Counted from the stretch's first letter, positions 1 through 6,365 are shown. The stretch is 6,529 bases of DNA from JAKEHA01 sp035687255 (GCA_035687255.1 DASRYI010000079.1:1-6529); one strand, 5' to 3'. The notes: a model not told the origin generated them from the sequence alone. Program-made: numbers and translations.

Positions 1-97
1 GCACCGCCTGCTGGCCGGACGGCACATGGCGCAGCCCCGCCACCGCGGCAAGCAGGAGCAGCGAGACAACGACGGTGACGAGGAGCCGGAACTTCAT
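1..97 (-). CDS. Partial N-terminus of a membrane-anchored or secreted protein, function unknown
   Basis: Only the first 32 codons are in the window; the gene runs off the left edge. The reverse strand opens with ATG at 97-95 and reads MKFRLLVTVVVSLLLLAAVA, a short basic start followed by an uninterrupted hydrophobic stretch, then GLRHVPSGQQAV. This looks like a signal peptide or an N-terminal signal anchor, so the protein probably acts outside the cytoplasm or in the inner membrane. A V-P-x-G-x-x-x-V pattern just after an N-terminal anchor is seen in some SPFH/band-7 (prohibitin-like) proteins, but twelve residues are too few to assign a family. No clear Shine-Dalgarno sequence precedes the ATG. 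A candidate promoter lies at 132-160 on the same strand, which supports this being a real divergent gene. Confidence 0.55.
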   Translation of the reverse strand, partial: MKFRLLVTVVVSLLLLAAVAGLRHVPSGQQAV

Positions 98-131
98 GGA
101 TCGATAATGGGAAAATGCAGCGTGAAACACA

Positions 132-160
132 AGCGTACGGGCCGCGCGCCCGGGCGTCAA
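132..160 (-). promoter_or_regulatory. Candidate sigma70-type promoter for the leftward gene
   Basis: On the reverse strand, TTGACG (160-155) is followed after exactly 17 bases by TACGCT (137-132). The -35 matches the consensus at five of six positions, and the -10 keeps only the key T-A-n-n-n-T. Transcription would begin near 125, giving a leader of about 28 bases before the ATG at 97. This is a motif match only. Confidence 0.4.
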
Positions 161-198
161 TAGACTGGGTACGTCTTCGGGGCCGGCGCCCCCTTGCA

Positions 199-227
199 TA
201 GACGCCGCCCGCACATCCCACTATAAT
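199..227 (+). promoter_or_regulatory. Candidate sigma70-type promoter, probably producing a leaderless mRNA
   Basis: A perfect TATAAT lies at 222-227, with TAGACG (four of six matches to TTGACA) at 199-204 and a 17-base spacer. The expected transcription start, about seven bases past the -10, falls at 233-235. That coincides with the ATG at 235 of the glycosyltransferase. The upstream in-frame ATG at 226 lies inside the -10 box and could not be on a transcript from this promoter. Confidence 0.5.
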
Positions 228-234
228 GACGCGC

Positions 235-1122
235 ATGCAACGCGCCGCGGACGCGACGCCATCCATCGCGATCATCGTTCTCACCTGGAACGGGCGCGAA
301 CTCACGCTCGACTGTCTCCGCTCCCTCGACGCGGTGACGACGCCCGGTGTGCGTGTGATCGTGGTCGACAACGCCTCCAGCGACGGCACCGCCGACGCCA
401 TCCGTTCACAATACGGCGGGCGCATCACGCTGATCGAGAACCCGACCAACGCCGGTTTTGCCGCGGGCAACAACGCGGGCATCGAACGCGCGCTGCGCGA
501 CGGCGCGGATTTCATCCTGCTTCTCAACAACGACACGCTGGTGGCGCCCGATTTTGTCGACCGGCTGCTGGAGCCCCTGCGGGATGCGCCGGACATCGGC
601 ATCACCGCGCCCAAGATCTATTTCGCCGAGCCGCGCGACCGGATATGGTTCGCGGGCGGCGTCATCTCCATGTGGAAGGGCACGGCCCGGCACATCGGCA
701 TCCGCGAAACCGACCGCGGCCAGTATGACCGCGAGCGCGACATCGACTACGCCACCGGCTGCGCCCTGCTGGCGCGGCGGACGGTGTTCGAGACGGCGGG
801 TACGCTGGATCCGGCCTACCGCGCCTACTTCGAAGACGCCGATCTGTGCGTGCGCGCGCGCCGGGCCGGCTTCCGCATCCGTTATGTCCCCGCCGCCCGG
901 GTGTGGCACCGCATCTCCGCGAGCACCGGCGGTCAACTTTCGCGCCGGAAGATCACACGCAAGCTCGCCAGCGCGGCTCGCTTCTTCGCGCATCACGCGC
1001 GGCCCTATCACTGGCTCACCATCCCTTTCTTTTTCGTGCTCGATGTGCTACGAATTGCGGGTCTGGTTCTAGCAGGCCGGATTCGCGATACGAATCCGCG
1101 CACACCCGAATCCAACGTTTGA
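235..1122 (+). CDS. GT2-family glycosyltransferase (rhamnosyltransferase-like)
   Basis: A 295-residue GT-A fold glycosyltransferase of the WcaA/RfbN-like GT2 group, which moves a sugar from a nucleotide donor onto a glycan or lipid acceptor at the cytoplasmic face of the membrane. Visible motifs are the N-terminal beta strand IAIIVLTWNG (about 12-21), the nucleotide-binding VVDNASSDGT (43-52), NAGFAAGNN (72-80), the metal-binding DXD-type LLLNNDT (95-101), TGCALL (174-179), the acidic FEDADLC (199-205, probable catalytic-base region) and VWH (223-225). A hydrophobic or amphipathic C-terminal stretch at about 260-280 probably contacts the membrane. Length is normal for the family. The start at 235 is preferred because a perfect -10 box ends at 227; the in-frame ATG at 226 would add three residues. 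Neither has a Shine-Dalgarno. The next gene is a dTDP-rhamnose synthesis enzyme 22 bases away, so a rhamnosyl donor is a reasonable inference, but donor and acceptor are not shown by sequence. Confidence 0.9.
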   Translation: MQRAADATPSIAIIVLTWNGRELTLDCLRSLDAVTTPGVRVIVVDNASSDGTADAIRSQYGGRITLIENPTNAGFAAGNNAGIERALRDGADFILLLNNDTLVAPDFVDRLLEPLRDAPDIGITAPKIYFAEPRDRIWFAGGVISMWKGTARHIGIRETDRGQYDRERDIDYATGCALLARRTVFETAGTLDPAYRAYFEDADLCVRARRAGFRIRYVPAARVWHRISASTGGQLSRRKITRKLASAARFFAHHARPYHWLTIPFFFVLDVLRIAGLVLAGRIRDTNPRTPESNV

Positions 1123-1144
1123 AGACAAGGCGGTCCCCCCGGCC

Positions 1145-2011
1145 ATGAAGGTCGCGATCTTCGGGGTCAGCGGACAACTCGGCAGCGACGTGTCAGCGGC
1201 GCTGTCGGGACACGATGTCATTCCCATCGACGAGAACGACGCGGATATCCGCGACGAAGCCGTGGTGCTGGGCGCCGTGCACACCGCGCGCCCCGACTGG
1301 GTCGTCAACTGTGCCGCCATGACCAACGTGGAGGGTTGCGAGCAGGAACCACTTCCCGCCTTCGCCATCAACGCGCTCGGCGCCGGCCACGTGGCCCGCG
1401 CCGCCACCCGCGCGGGCGCCCGCCTCGTTCACATCAGCACCGACTACGTGTTCGACGGCAATCGCACCACGCCCTACTCGGAGGCGGACATGCCGCGGCC
1501 GCTCAATATCTACGGCGCCAGCAAACTGGCGGGCGAATGGGCGGTCCTGGGCGAGGGCGGCCGCCACGTAATTGTGCGCACCGCCGGTCTGTACGGCTAC
1601 CACGCATGCATCGGCAAGGGCACCAACTTCGTGGAGACCATGCTGCGGCGCGTGCAGGCGGGTGCACCGACGCGCGTCGTCAGCGACGAGGTGCTCACGC
1701 CGACGTTCAGCGTCGATCTGGCGGCACAGATCCGCGTCATGATCGAACGCGATGTGCCGCCCGGCGTCTACCACGCCACCAATGATGGATCGTGTTCGTG
1801 GTTCGAATTCGCGAGCGAAATCTTCCGCCTCGGCGGCGCGGCATCGCCGCCGGGTGCAACCACGGCCGCAGAATGGAATTCACCAGTGCGCCGCCCGCGC
1901 TACTCGGTGCTCGAGAATCGCGCGCTGGCGACACTCGGCATCGACGTCATGCCGGCGTGGCGCGATGCGCTCGGCCGCTATATGAGGGCACGGCCGGCGC
2001 TCTCAACGTAG
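1145..2011 (+). CDS. rmlD: dTDP-4-dehydrorhamnose reductase
   Basis: Catalyses the last step of dTDP-L-rhamnose synthesis, the NAD(P)H-dependent reduction of dTDP-4-dehydro-L-rhamnose, in the cytoplasm. The 288 residues match the usual family length. It is an extended short-chain dehydrogenase: Rossmann motif GVSGQLG (7-13), NCAAMTNVEGCE (55-66), the STDYVFDG signature (98-105) carrying the catalytic Thr99, and Tyr123-x-x-x-Lys127 within IYGASKLAGE. The Thr-Tyr-Lys spacing equals that of the Salmonella enzyme (104/128/132). Downstream, RTAGLYG and GTNFVETML are typical of the substrate-binding half. The ATG at 1145 follows the glycosyltransferase stop by 22 bases; the only ribosome-site candidate, AAGGCGG at 1127-1133, is rather far upstream. 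The partner genes rmlA, rmlB and rmlC are not in the window. Specificity for 4-dehydrorhamnose rather than a related RmlD-like activity is inferred from overall resemblance. Confidence 0.9.
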   Translation: MKVAIFGVSGQLGSDVSAALSGHDVIPIDENDADIRDEAVVLGAVHTARPDWVVNCAAMTNVEGCEQEPLPAFAINALGAGHVARAATRAGARLVHISTDYVFDGNRTTPYSEADMPRPLNIYGASKLAGEWAVLGEGGRHVIVRTAGLYGYHACIGKGTNFVETMLRRVQAGAPTRVVSDEVLTPTFSVDLAAQIRVMIERDVPPGVYHATNDGSCSWFEFASEIFRLGGAASPPGATTAAEWNSPVRRPRYSVLENRALATLGIDVMPAWRDALGRYMRARPALST

Positions 2012-2026
2012 GAAGGAAGGACTCCG

Positions 2027-4648
2027 ATGATGCGACTTCTACTGGCAGTCATGGTGCTTGGTGCGGCGACCGTTGCCCTCGCGGATCCCCCCGCCGCGAT
2101 GTCGCCCGATCCGCTGGCGTACGTATCGCCCAGCCGTCCCTATACCACGGTTCACACCGCACTCGACCTGGACGTCGACCTGGTGAAGCAGACGATCGCG
2201 GGACACGTGGTGCACACGATCCGGTCGCTGCGTCCGGATCTCACCGACCTGTCGTTGAACTGTGTCGGTCTCACCATCGATTCGGTGACGGTGGACGGCA
2301 AGAAGACGACCTATGACTACCCGGTGATGTCGGACATGAGCACGTCGTGGCTCGCCGGCACCACGCAGAAGTCCGCCGATGATCGCCTGGTGGTGCACAC
2401 ACCCGCCCCGATGGCGCGTAACGCCGAGGCGAAAGTGGCCATCTACTACCACGGCGCTCCCAAGATCGGTCTGTACTGGATTCCGCCCGAGAAGGGACTT
2501 CCCGACCATCGCTACGAGGTGTGGTCGCAGGGCGAGGGCGAAGACAACCGCTACTGGGTTCCCTGCAACGACTACCCCAACGAGAAAGCGACGTTCGAAG
2601 GACGCTTCCGTGTGCCCAAAGGCTACACCGCCATCTCCAACGGCGCGCTGGTGGAAAAGAAGGACGTCGGCAACCAGACCGAGTTCTACTACCGGCTCGA
2701 CCAGCCGCAGGTTTCGTATCTCATCATGCTGGCCGTCTCGACATACAAGATCTACGAGACCAAGTGGCGTGACATTCCGGTGTGGTATGTGGTTCCGCCC
2801 AACACCGACGACGCCACCATCCTGCGCGGGTACGGACTCACGCCCGACATGATGGAGTACTTCTCGAAAGAAACCGGCATCGACTATCCGTACGCGAAGT
2901 ACGCTCAGGTCTCGGTGCAGGACTTCATCTACGGGGGCATGGAGAACACCACCGCCACCGTGATGAATATGCGCACGCTCTACGACGACCGCACCGAACC
3001 CACGCGCACCGTGCAGAATCTGGTGGCGCACGAGCTGGCCCACATGTGGTGGGGCGACATGTGCACGTGCCGCGAGTGGAGCCATACGTGGCTCAACGAG
3101 GGGTTCGCCACCTACTACTGCTACCTCTATATGGAGCACCACGACGGTGAGGATGCGTTCCGGTATCAGATGCGCGACGCGCAGAACGACGTGATCGCGG
3201 CCGACAAGGTCGATCCGCGGCCCATCGTGACCGACTTCTTCAACCGCAAGGACGCGCGCAACAACGCCAACGTGTATGTGAAGGGTGCCAGCTTCCTGCA
3301 CATGCTGCACTATGCGCTGGGCGACACGCTGTACCACCAGACCATTCTTCATTACGGCCTCACCCACAAGTTCCAGTGCGTCGAAACCCAGGATCTGATG
3401 CGCGCCGTGAAGGACGTGACGGGCCAGAACCTGGACTGGATGTTCGAGCAGTGGGTGTTCCTGGCCGGCCATCCCGATTTCAAGGTGACCAAGTCGTACG
3501 ACCGTGACAGCGGCGTGCTGCACCTGACCGTCGAGCAGACGCAGCAGGTGGGGGGCCTGGTGCCGGTGTTCCGCGTTCCCCTCGACATCGACGTGACGTG
3601 GGAGGGCGGACAGAAGACCTACCGGGTGACGGTGGAACAGGCGCACGAGGACTTCTACTTCCACGTTCCCAAAGAGCCGCTCATGGTGCTCTTCGACAAG
3701 GACGACTGGATATTGAAGACGCTCGACTTCCCCAAGAAGACCAGCGAGTCGTTGTACGAGTTGCAGCACGCCAGCTACATGGCCCGCATCCGGGCCGCCG
3801 AAGCGCTGGCGTCGAAAGGGTCGGACGCCGGCGTCGTGCCCGCGCTCAAGGGCGTGGTCACGGCCGACGGATACTTCGGCCTGCGCCGCGAATGCGCGCT
3901 GGCGCTGGGGAAGATCGGAAACGACGACGCGCTTGCCGCTCTCAAGGAAGGTCTGGCGGCCAAGGACGGCCGCGTGCGCCTGGCATGTGCCGAGGCGCTG
4001 GGCAACTTCTATCACAACGAGACCGCGGGAGCGCTTCTCGAGAAGACCGCGAATTCCGACTTCGCGTACGGCGTGCGCGCGGAAGCGGTCACGAGCCTGG
4101 GAAAGATCAAGACCAGCAACGCGGCCAGGGCGTGCACCGCCGCGCTCGCACAGGAATCGGATCGTGCCATCGTGCGCAACGCCGCCATCAACGCGCTGGT
4201 TGAGTTGAGCGAAACGGGTGCCATGGACAAGATTCGCAAGTACACCACGACCGGCAATGCGCGCGAGTGCCGCAACGTGGCCATCGCGGGATACGCGAAG
4301 CTCGCGAAGGGACTCGACAAGGACAGTGACCGCCGGCGCGCATCCGACGTGGTGGCGGGATCATTGAACGACTGGTACCTGCGCACGCGTGAAGCCGCCA
4401 TCGACGGACTGGCAACCATCGGCGATCCGTCGGCGCTGACCGCGCTGCAACGCGTCGCCTCCACGGATCCGGTGGAGGAAGTGCGCACCCGCGCGGAGAG
4501 TGCCATCGACCGCATCAACGCGGCCACCCGGATGGAGAAGGCGAAGACCGACAACGCGGCCTCTCTGGAGGAGCTCAAGCGGCGGGTGGACACGCTGGAG
4601 CGCGACGCCGAGCGGGCGCGGCGTGAGGCCGCCTCAGGCCACGACTAG
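2027..4648 (+). CDS. Exported M1-family zinc aminopeptidase with C-terminal HEAT repeats and coiled coil
   Basis: An 873-residue gluzincin peptidase expected to remove N-terminal residues from peptides in the periplasm or outside the cell. An N-terminal signal peptide (hydrophobic 4-18, likely cut at ALA/DP after residue 19) precedes the M1 beta-saddle domain (about 30-230). The catalytic domain carries the substrate-anchoring GGMEN (303-307), zinc motif HELAH (335-339), the third zinc ligand Glu358 in WLNEGFATY at the classic 18-residue spacing, and probable catalytic Tyr417 in VYVKG. A beta-sandwich region follows (about 482-570). Residues about 582-830 form several HEAT/PBS-lyase-like helical repeats, recognisable by recurring R-x-x-A-A-x-A-L-x-x-x-G, and 836-868 is a charged heptad coiled coil. 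All catalytic residues are intact. The ribosome site AAGGAAGGA (2013-2021) suits ATG 2027 or 2030. It begins 15 bases after rmlD, so it is probably cotranscribed, though its peptide role has no obvious tie to rhamnose. Exact substrate is unknown. Confidence 0.92.
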   Translation: MMRLLLAVMVLGAATVALADPPAAMSPDPLAYVSPSRPYTTVHTALDLDVDLVKQTIAGHVVHTIRSLRPDLTDLSLNCVGLTIDSVTVDGKKTTYDYPVMSDMSTSWLAGTTQKSADDRLVVHTPAPMARNAEAKVAIYYHGAPKIGLYWIPPEKGLPDHRYEVWSQGEGEDNRYWVPCNDYPNEKATFEGRFRVPKGYTAISNGALVEKKDVGNQTEFYYRLDQPQVSYLIMLAVSTYKIYETKWRDIPVWYVVPPNTDDATILRGYGLTPDMMEYFSKETGIDYPYAKYAQVSVQDFIYGGMENTTATVMNMRTLYDDRTEPTRTVQNLVAHELAHMWWGDMCTCREWSHTWLNEGFATYYCYLYMEHHDGEDAFRYQMRDAQNDVIAADKVDPRPIVTDFFNRKDARNNANVYVKGASFLHMLHYALGDTLYHQTILHYGLTHKFQCVETQDLMRAVKDVTGQNLDWMFEQWVFLAGHPDFKVTKSYDRDSGVLHLTVEQTQQVGGLVPVFRVPLDIDVTWEGGQKTYRVTVEQAHEDFYFHVPKEPLMVLFDKDDWILKTLDFPKKTSESLYELQHASYMARIRAAEALASKGSDAGVVPALKGVVTADGYFGLRRECALALGKIGNDDALAALKEGLAAKDGRVRLACAEALGNFYHNETAGALLEKTANSDFAYGVRAEAVTSLGKIKTSNAARACTAALAQESDRAIVRNAAINALVELSETGAMDKIRKYTTTGNARECRNVAIAGYAKLAKGLDKDSDRRRASDVVAGSLNDWYLRTREAAIDGLATIGDPSALTALQRVASTDPVEEVRTRAESAIDRINAATRMEKAKTDNAASLEELKRRVDTLERDAERARREAASGHD

Positions 4649-4655
4649 TTCGTTT

Positions 4656-4675
4656 TCTGACAATGAGTTATCAGA
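4656..4675. repeat. Imperfect 20-bp inverted repeat after the peptidase gene
   Basis: Arms TCTGA (4656-4660) and TCAGA (4671-4675) pair perfectly. After one mismatch, two further pairs (AA with TT) form around the centre. It sits eight bases past the peptidase stop and just before the likely terminator. It could be an operator-like site, a weak 3' hairpin that protects the mRNA end, or chance; there is no T-tract after it. Confidence 0.3.
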
Positions 4676-4681
4676 TACCGG

Positions 4682-4711
4682 GCGGAGCCTTAACAATCTC
4701 CGCTTGCTTTT
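4682..4711 (+). terminator. Likely intrinsic terminator for the sugar/peptidase transcription unit
   Basis: GCGGAG (4682-4687) pairs perfectly with CTCCGC (4698-4703) across a ten-base loop, and is followed at once by TTGCTTTT (4704-4711), which is six T in eight. A short GC-rich stem plus a T-rich tail directly after the peptidase gene fits a rho-independent terminator. The stem is only six pairs, so strength is uncertain. Confidence 0.55.
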
Positions 4712-4740
4712 GATAAAGCTTTCACATAGTCTCTTTGCGG

Positions 4741-4769
4741 TTGTGCCCGGGGACGGTGCGCGATACAGT
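4741..4769 (+). promoter_or_regulatory. Candidate promoter for the atp operon
   Basis: TTGTGC (4741-4746) and TACAGT (4764-4769) are 17 bases apart; the -10 matches four of six consensus bases including the T-A...T core, and the -35 matches three. Transcription would start near 4776, about 53 bases ahead of the first atp gene. A weaker alternative is TTGCTT (4704-4709) with TAGTCT (4727-4732), also 17 apart but overlapping the terminator tail. A perfect 8-bp palindrome AAAGCTTT lies just upstream at 4715-4722. The sequence around 4649-4740 is visibly richer in A and T than the genes on either side. Confidence 0.35.
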
Positions 4770-4828
4770 CGAGCGTCTCTTGAGGAATGGGCTCGCTGGC
4801 CGTCGACGCCGATACCCGAGGTCCTTGG

Positions 4829-5083
4829 ATGGATCCGAAAAAGGACCAGTACAACTGGGCACGGCAAGTGGGATTGCTGTCGACAATCCCGTTTTTGATG
4901 GCCGTGCCCCCGATCGCCGGTCTTCTGATCGGTCGATATCTCGACAAGCGGTTCAACGTATACCCCGTTCTGACCATCATCTTCTTGCTGCTGGGGTTCG
5001 CGGCGAGCGTACGCGAAGTCGCGCTCGTCATCCGGAAAGCCAATGCCCCCGGCGAGGGAGAAAAGCGTGACCGAGGTACGTGA
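4829..5083 (+). CDS. AtpZ/AtpI-family protein at the head of the ATP synthase operon
   Basis: A small 84-residue inner-membrane protein of the ATPase_gene1 (AtpZ/AtpI, PF09527-like) family, commonly encoded before Fo genes and linked to c-ring assembly or Mg2+ supply. Two membrane helices are visible (about 15-35 and 46-68), joined by the family hallmark GLLIGRYLDKRF (31-42) with Gly35 and Asp39, and a conserved Arg62 near the end of the second helix. The tail is short and charged. The start at 4829 (MDPKKDQYNWARQVG) is chosen because GAGGT at 4818-4822 gives a good ribosome site. An in-frame ATG at 4787 would add 14 residues unlike the family, and its GAGG lies only one base away. The following gene starts inside its 3' end (17-base overlap), indicating translational coupling. 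Family assignment rests on pattern and context. Confidence 0.8.
   Translation: MDPKKDQYNWARQVGLLSTIPFLMAVPPIAGLLIGRYLDKRFNVYPVLTIIFLLLGFAASVREVALVIRKANAPGEGEKRDRGT
5054..5060 (+). promoter_or_regulatory. Ribosome-binding site that decides a GTG start
   Basis: GAGGGAG lies six bases before the GTG at 5067. The in-frame ATG at 5043 has no comparable site, and this purine run would fall inside the coding sequence if that ATG were used. It therefore supports GTG 5067 as the start of the four-helix protein. Confidence 0.6.
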
Positions 5084-5486
5084 CAGCGTTGTGCACGCAA
5101 CGTGGGCATCCATGGATGCCGATCTGTTGCGGCGCATCCGCAAGACCTCGGTGGTGATGGGTGTGGTCATGGCGGTGCCGCTGGCCTTCTACATCGGGTG
5201 GATGCCGGCGGCGGCGTGGATCGCAGGTGGAGCCTGGTCGCTGGCCAATCTGGCCGCGATTCATTCCATCGTGTCGCGCGTGCTGACGAACGAGAAACGC
5301 GACAAGCGGGCGATTGTGCTCGCGGCGGGCATCAAGTTTCCGGTTCTGTATGCGACCGGGTTTGCAATGCTCGCCTGGTTGAAGCTTCCGGTGGCGTGGT
5401 GGATGGCGGGTTTTGGCTGGCCTTTTTTTGTGGCCGTGATGAAGTCTCTGGGCCGTATTTATCTCCGTCTCGACGAGACGCACTAG
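5067..5486 (+). CDS. ATP synthase subunit I-like four-helix membrane protein
   Basis: A 139-residue protein with a soluble N-terminus (about 1-26) and four predicted membrane helices (about 28-45, 47-66, 83-103, 108-126). Topology, size, the small-residue helix GGAWSLANL (54-62) and the position directly before atpB match the ATP synthase I chain (PF03899-like AtpI) family, thought to assist assembly of the c ring; the sequence itself is divergent. The cytoplasmic loop TNEKRDKR (74-81) is strongly charged, and Lys90 begins helix three. The start is GTG 5067 with GAGGGAG six bases upstream; ATG 5043 in the same frame would add eight residues. It overlaps the previous gene by 17 bases and ends 15 bases before subunit a, in the same reading frame as subunit a with TAG at 5484 between them. 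Alternative: an uncharacterised Fo accessory protein. The membrane topology is more secure than the family name. Confidence 0.75.
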   Translation: MTEVRDSVVHATWASMDADLLRRIRKTSVVMGVVMAVPLAFYIGWMPAAAWIAGGAWSLANLAAIHSIVSRVLTNEKRDKRAIVLAAGIKFPVLYATGFAMLAWLKLPVAWWMAGFGWPFFVAVMKSLGRIYLRLDETH

Positions 5487-5501
5487 TCGGGCAGATCGAA
5501 C

Positions 5502-6365
5502 TTGCTCCTCGCACAACTCACTGACCTCATCGGCCGGACGGCACCTCTGCGCCTCATTTCGGAGGCGGCGGGCGCCGCTGCGGAAGGCACGCACGAAGCC
5601 GCGCACGAGCTTCCCAACCTGCTCACGGTCGTCACGCATTTCATGGCGGAGGGACCGGCAAAGGCGTTCATCGAGCAGTGGGAAAGCATGATCTTCGCGT
5701 TTGCGATCGCGGGACTCCTGATTCTGGTGGCGCAGCTGGCGGTTCGCAATCCCCAGATGATTCCCGGCCGCCTGCAGAACGTCGTCGAGATGGCGGTGGA
5801 GTCGCTGACCAATTTCATCATGGGTGTTCTGGGCCCGCAGGGAAAACCCTATGTTCCCTTCCTGGGCTCGCTCTTCATCTACATTCTGGCCATGAATCTC
5901 GCCGGCACTCTGCCGTTCGGGAAGTCGCCCACGTCCAGCCTCAACACCACCCTGTCGCTGGCGCTGTGCGTATTCGTCTACGTGCACTACATCGGTTTCA
6001 CCAAGCACGGCGTGCTGGGATACCTGAAACACATGGCGGGCTCGCCCACCAACACCGTGGAATGGGTGCTGGCGCCGCTCATGTTCGTGATTCACGTGAT
6101 CGGAGAGCTCTCGCGTCCGGTGAGTCTGTCGCTGCGACTTTTCGGGAACGTCTCCGGCGAAGATGTGCTGTTGTTCGCGTTCTGCAGCCTGGGTGTCACG
6201 GCGCTCTCCGCGCTGCATTCGCCGGTGGGGATTCCACTCCAGACGCCGTTCATCCTGCTGGCGTTCCTGACGAGTTTCATCCAGGCGCTCGTGTTCATGC
6301 TGTTGAGCACGGTTTACATCTTGTTGTGGCTGCCCCACGACGACCACGCCGAGGGGCATCATTAG
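5502..6365 (+). CDS. atpB: ATP synthase Fo subunit a
   Basis: The stator subunit that forms the two ion half-channels beside the c ring of F-type ATP synthase, in the inner membrane. The 287 residues include a family-typical N-terminal stretch ending in HELPNLLTVVTHF (35-47), a first helix about 62-80, NLAGTLPFGKSPTSSLNTT (132-150), and the hallmark SLSLRLFGN with the essential Arg212 (equivalent to E. coli Arg210). Glu220/Asp221 lie just after it, and Gln261 in FIQALVFMLLSTVYILL matches E. coli Gln252. The C-terminus is rich in His and Asp (HDDHAEGHH). The start is TTG at 5502, the only usable codon upstream of the conserved N-terminal motif; the next ATG, at 5643, would remove that motif. 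No good Shine-Dalgarno precedes the TTG, so translation is probably coupled to the upstream gene. Identity is secure. Confidence 0.95.
   Translation: MLLAQLTDLIGRTAPLRLISEAAGAAAEGTHEAAHELPNLLTVVTHFMAEGPAKAFIEQWESMIFAFAIAGLLILVAQLAVRNPQMIPGRLQNVVEMAVESLTNFIMGVLGPQGKPYVPFLGSLFIYILAMNLAGTLPFGKSPTSSLNTTLSLALCVFVYVHYIGFTKHGVLGYLKHMAGSPTNTVEWVLAPLMFVIHVIGELSRPVSLSLRLFGNVSGEDVLLFAFCSLGVTALSALHSPVGIPLQTPFILLAFLTSFIQALVFMLLSTVYILLWLPHDDHAEGHH

Noticed and set aside
179..192. GC-rich inverted repeat (GGGGC, four-base loop, GCCCC) between the divergent promoters
   Set aside because: It has only five pairs in a very GC-rich context and no T-tract. It is likely chance, and too weak to call a terminator or operator.
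406..1011. Reverse-strand open frame inside the glycosyltransferase
   Set aside because: The forward strand has all GT2 motifs; the reverse product has no recognisable family and no ribosome site.
2039..4015. A long open frame (658 codons) on the reverse strand inside the peptidase gene
   Set aside because: The forward frame has complete M1 catalytic motifs. The reverse frame is His/Val/Arg-rich with no recognisable domain, as expected from stop-poor antisense of GC-ending codons.
4787..4828. Upstream ATG that would lengthen the AtpZ/AtpI-like protein by 14 residues
   Set aside because: Its GAGG is only one base from the ATG and the extra residues do not resemble the family. ATG 4829 has a well-spaced GAGGT.
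5067..6365. TAG recoding or a sequencing error splitting one fused gene
   Set aside because: TAG ends several unrelated genes in this window and both halves match separate families of normal length, so a plain stop codon is the better explanation.
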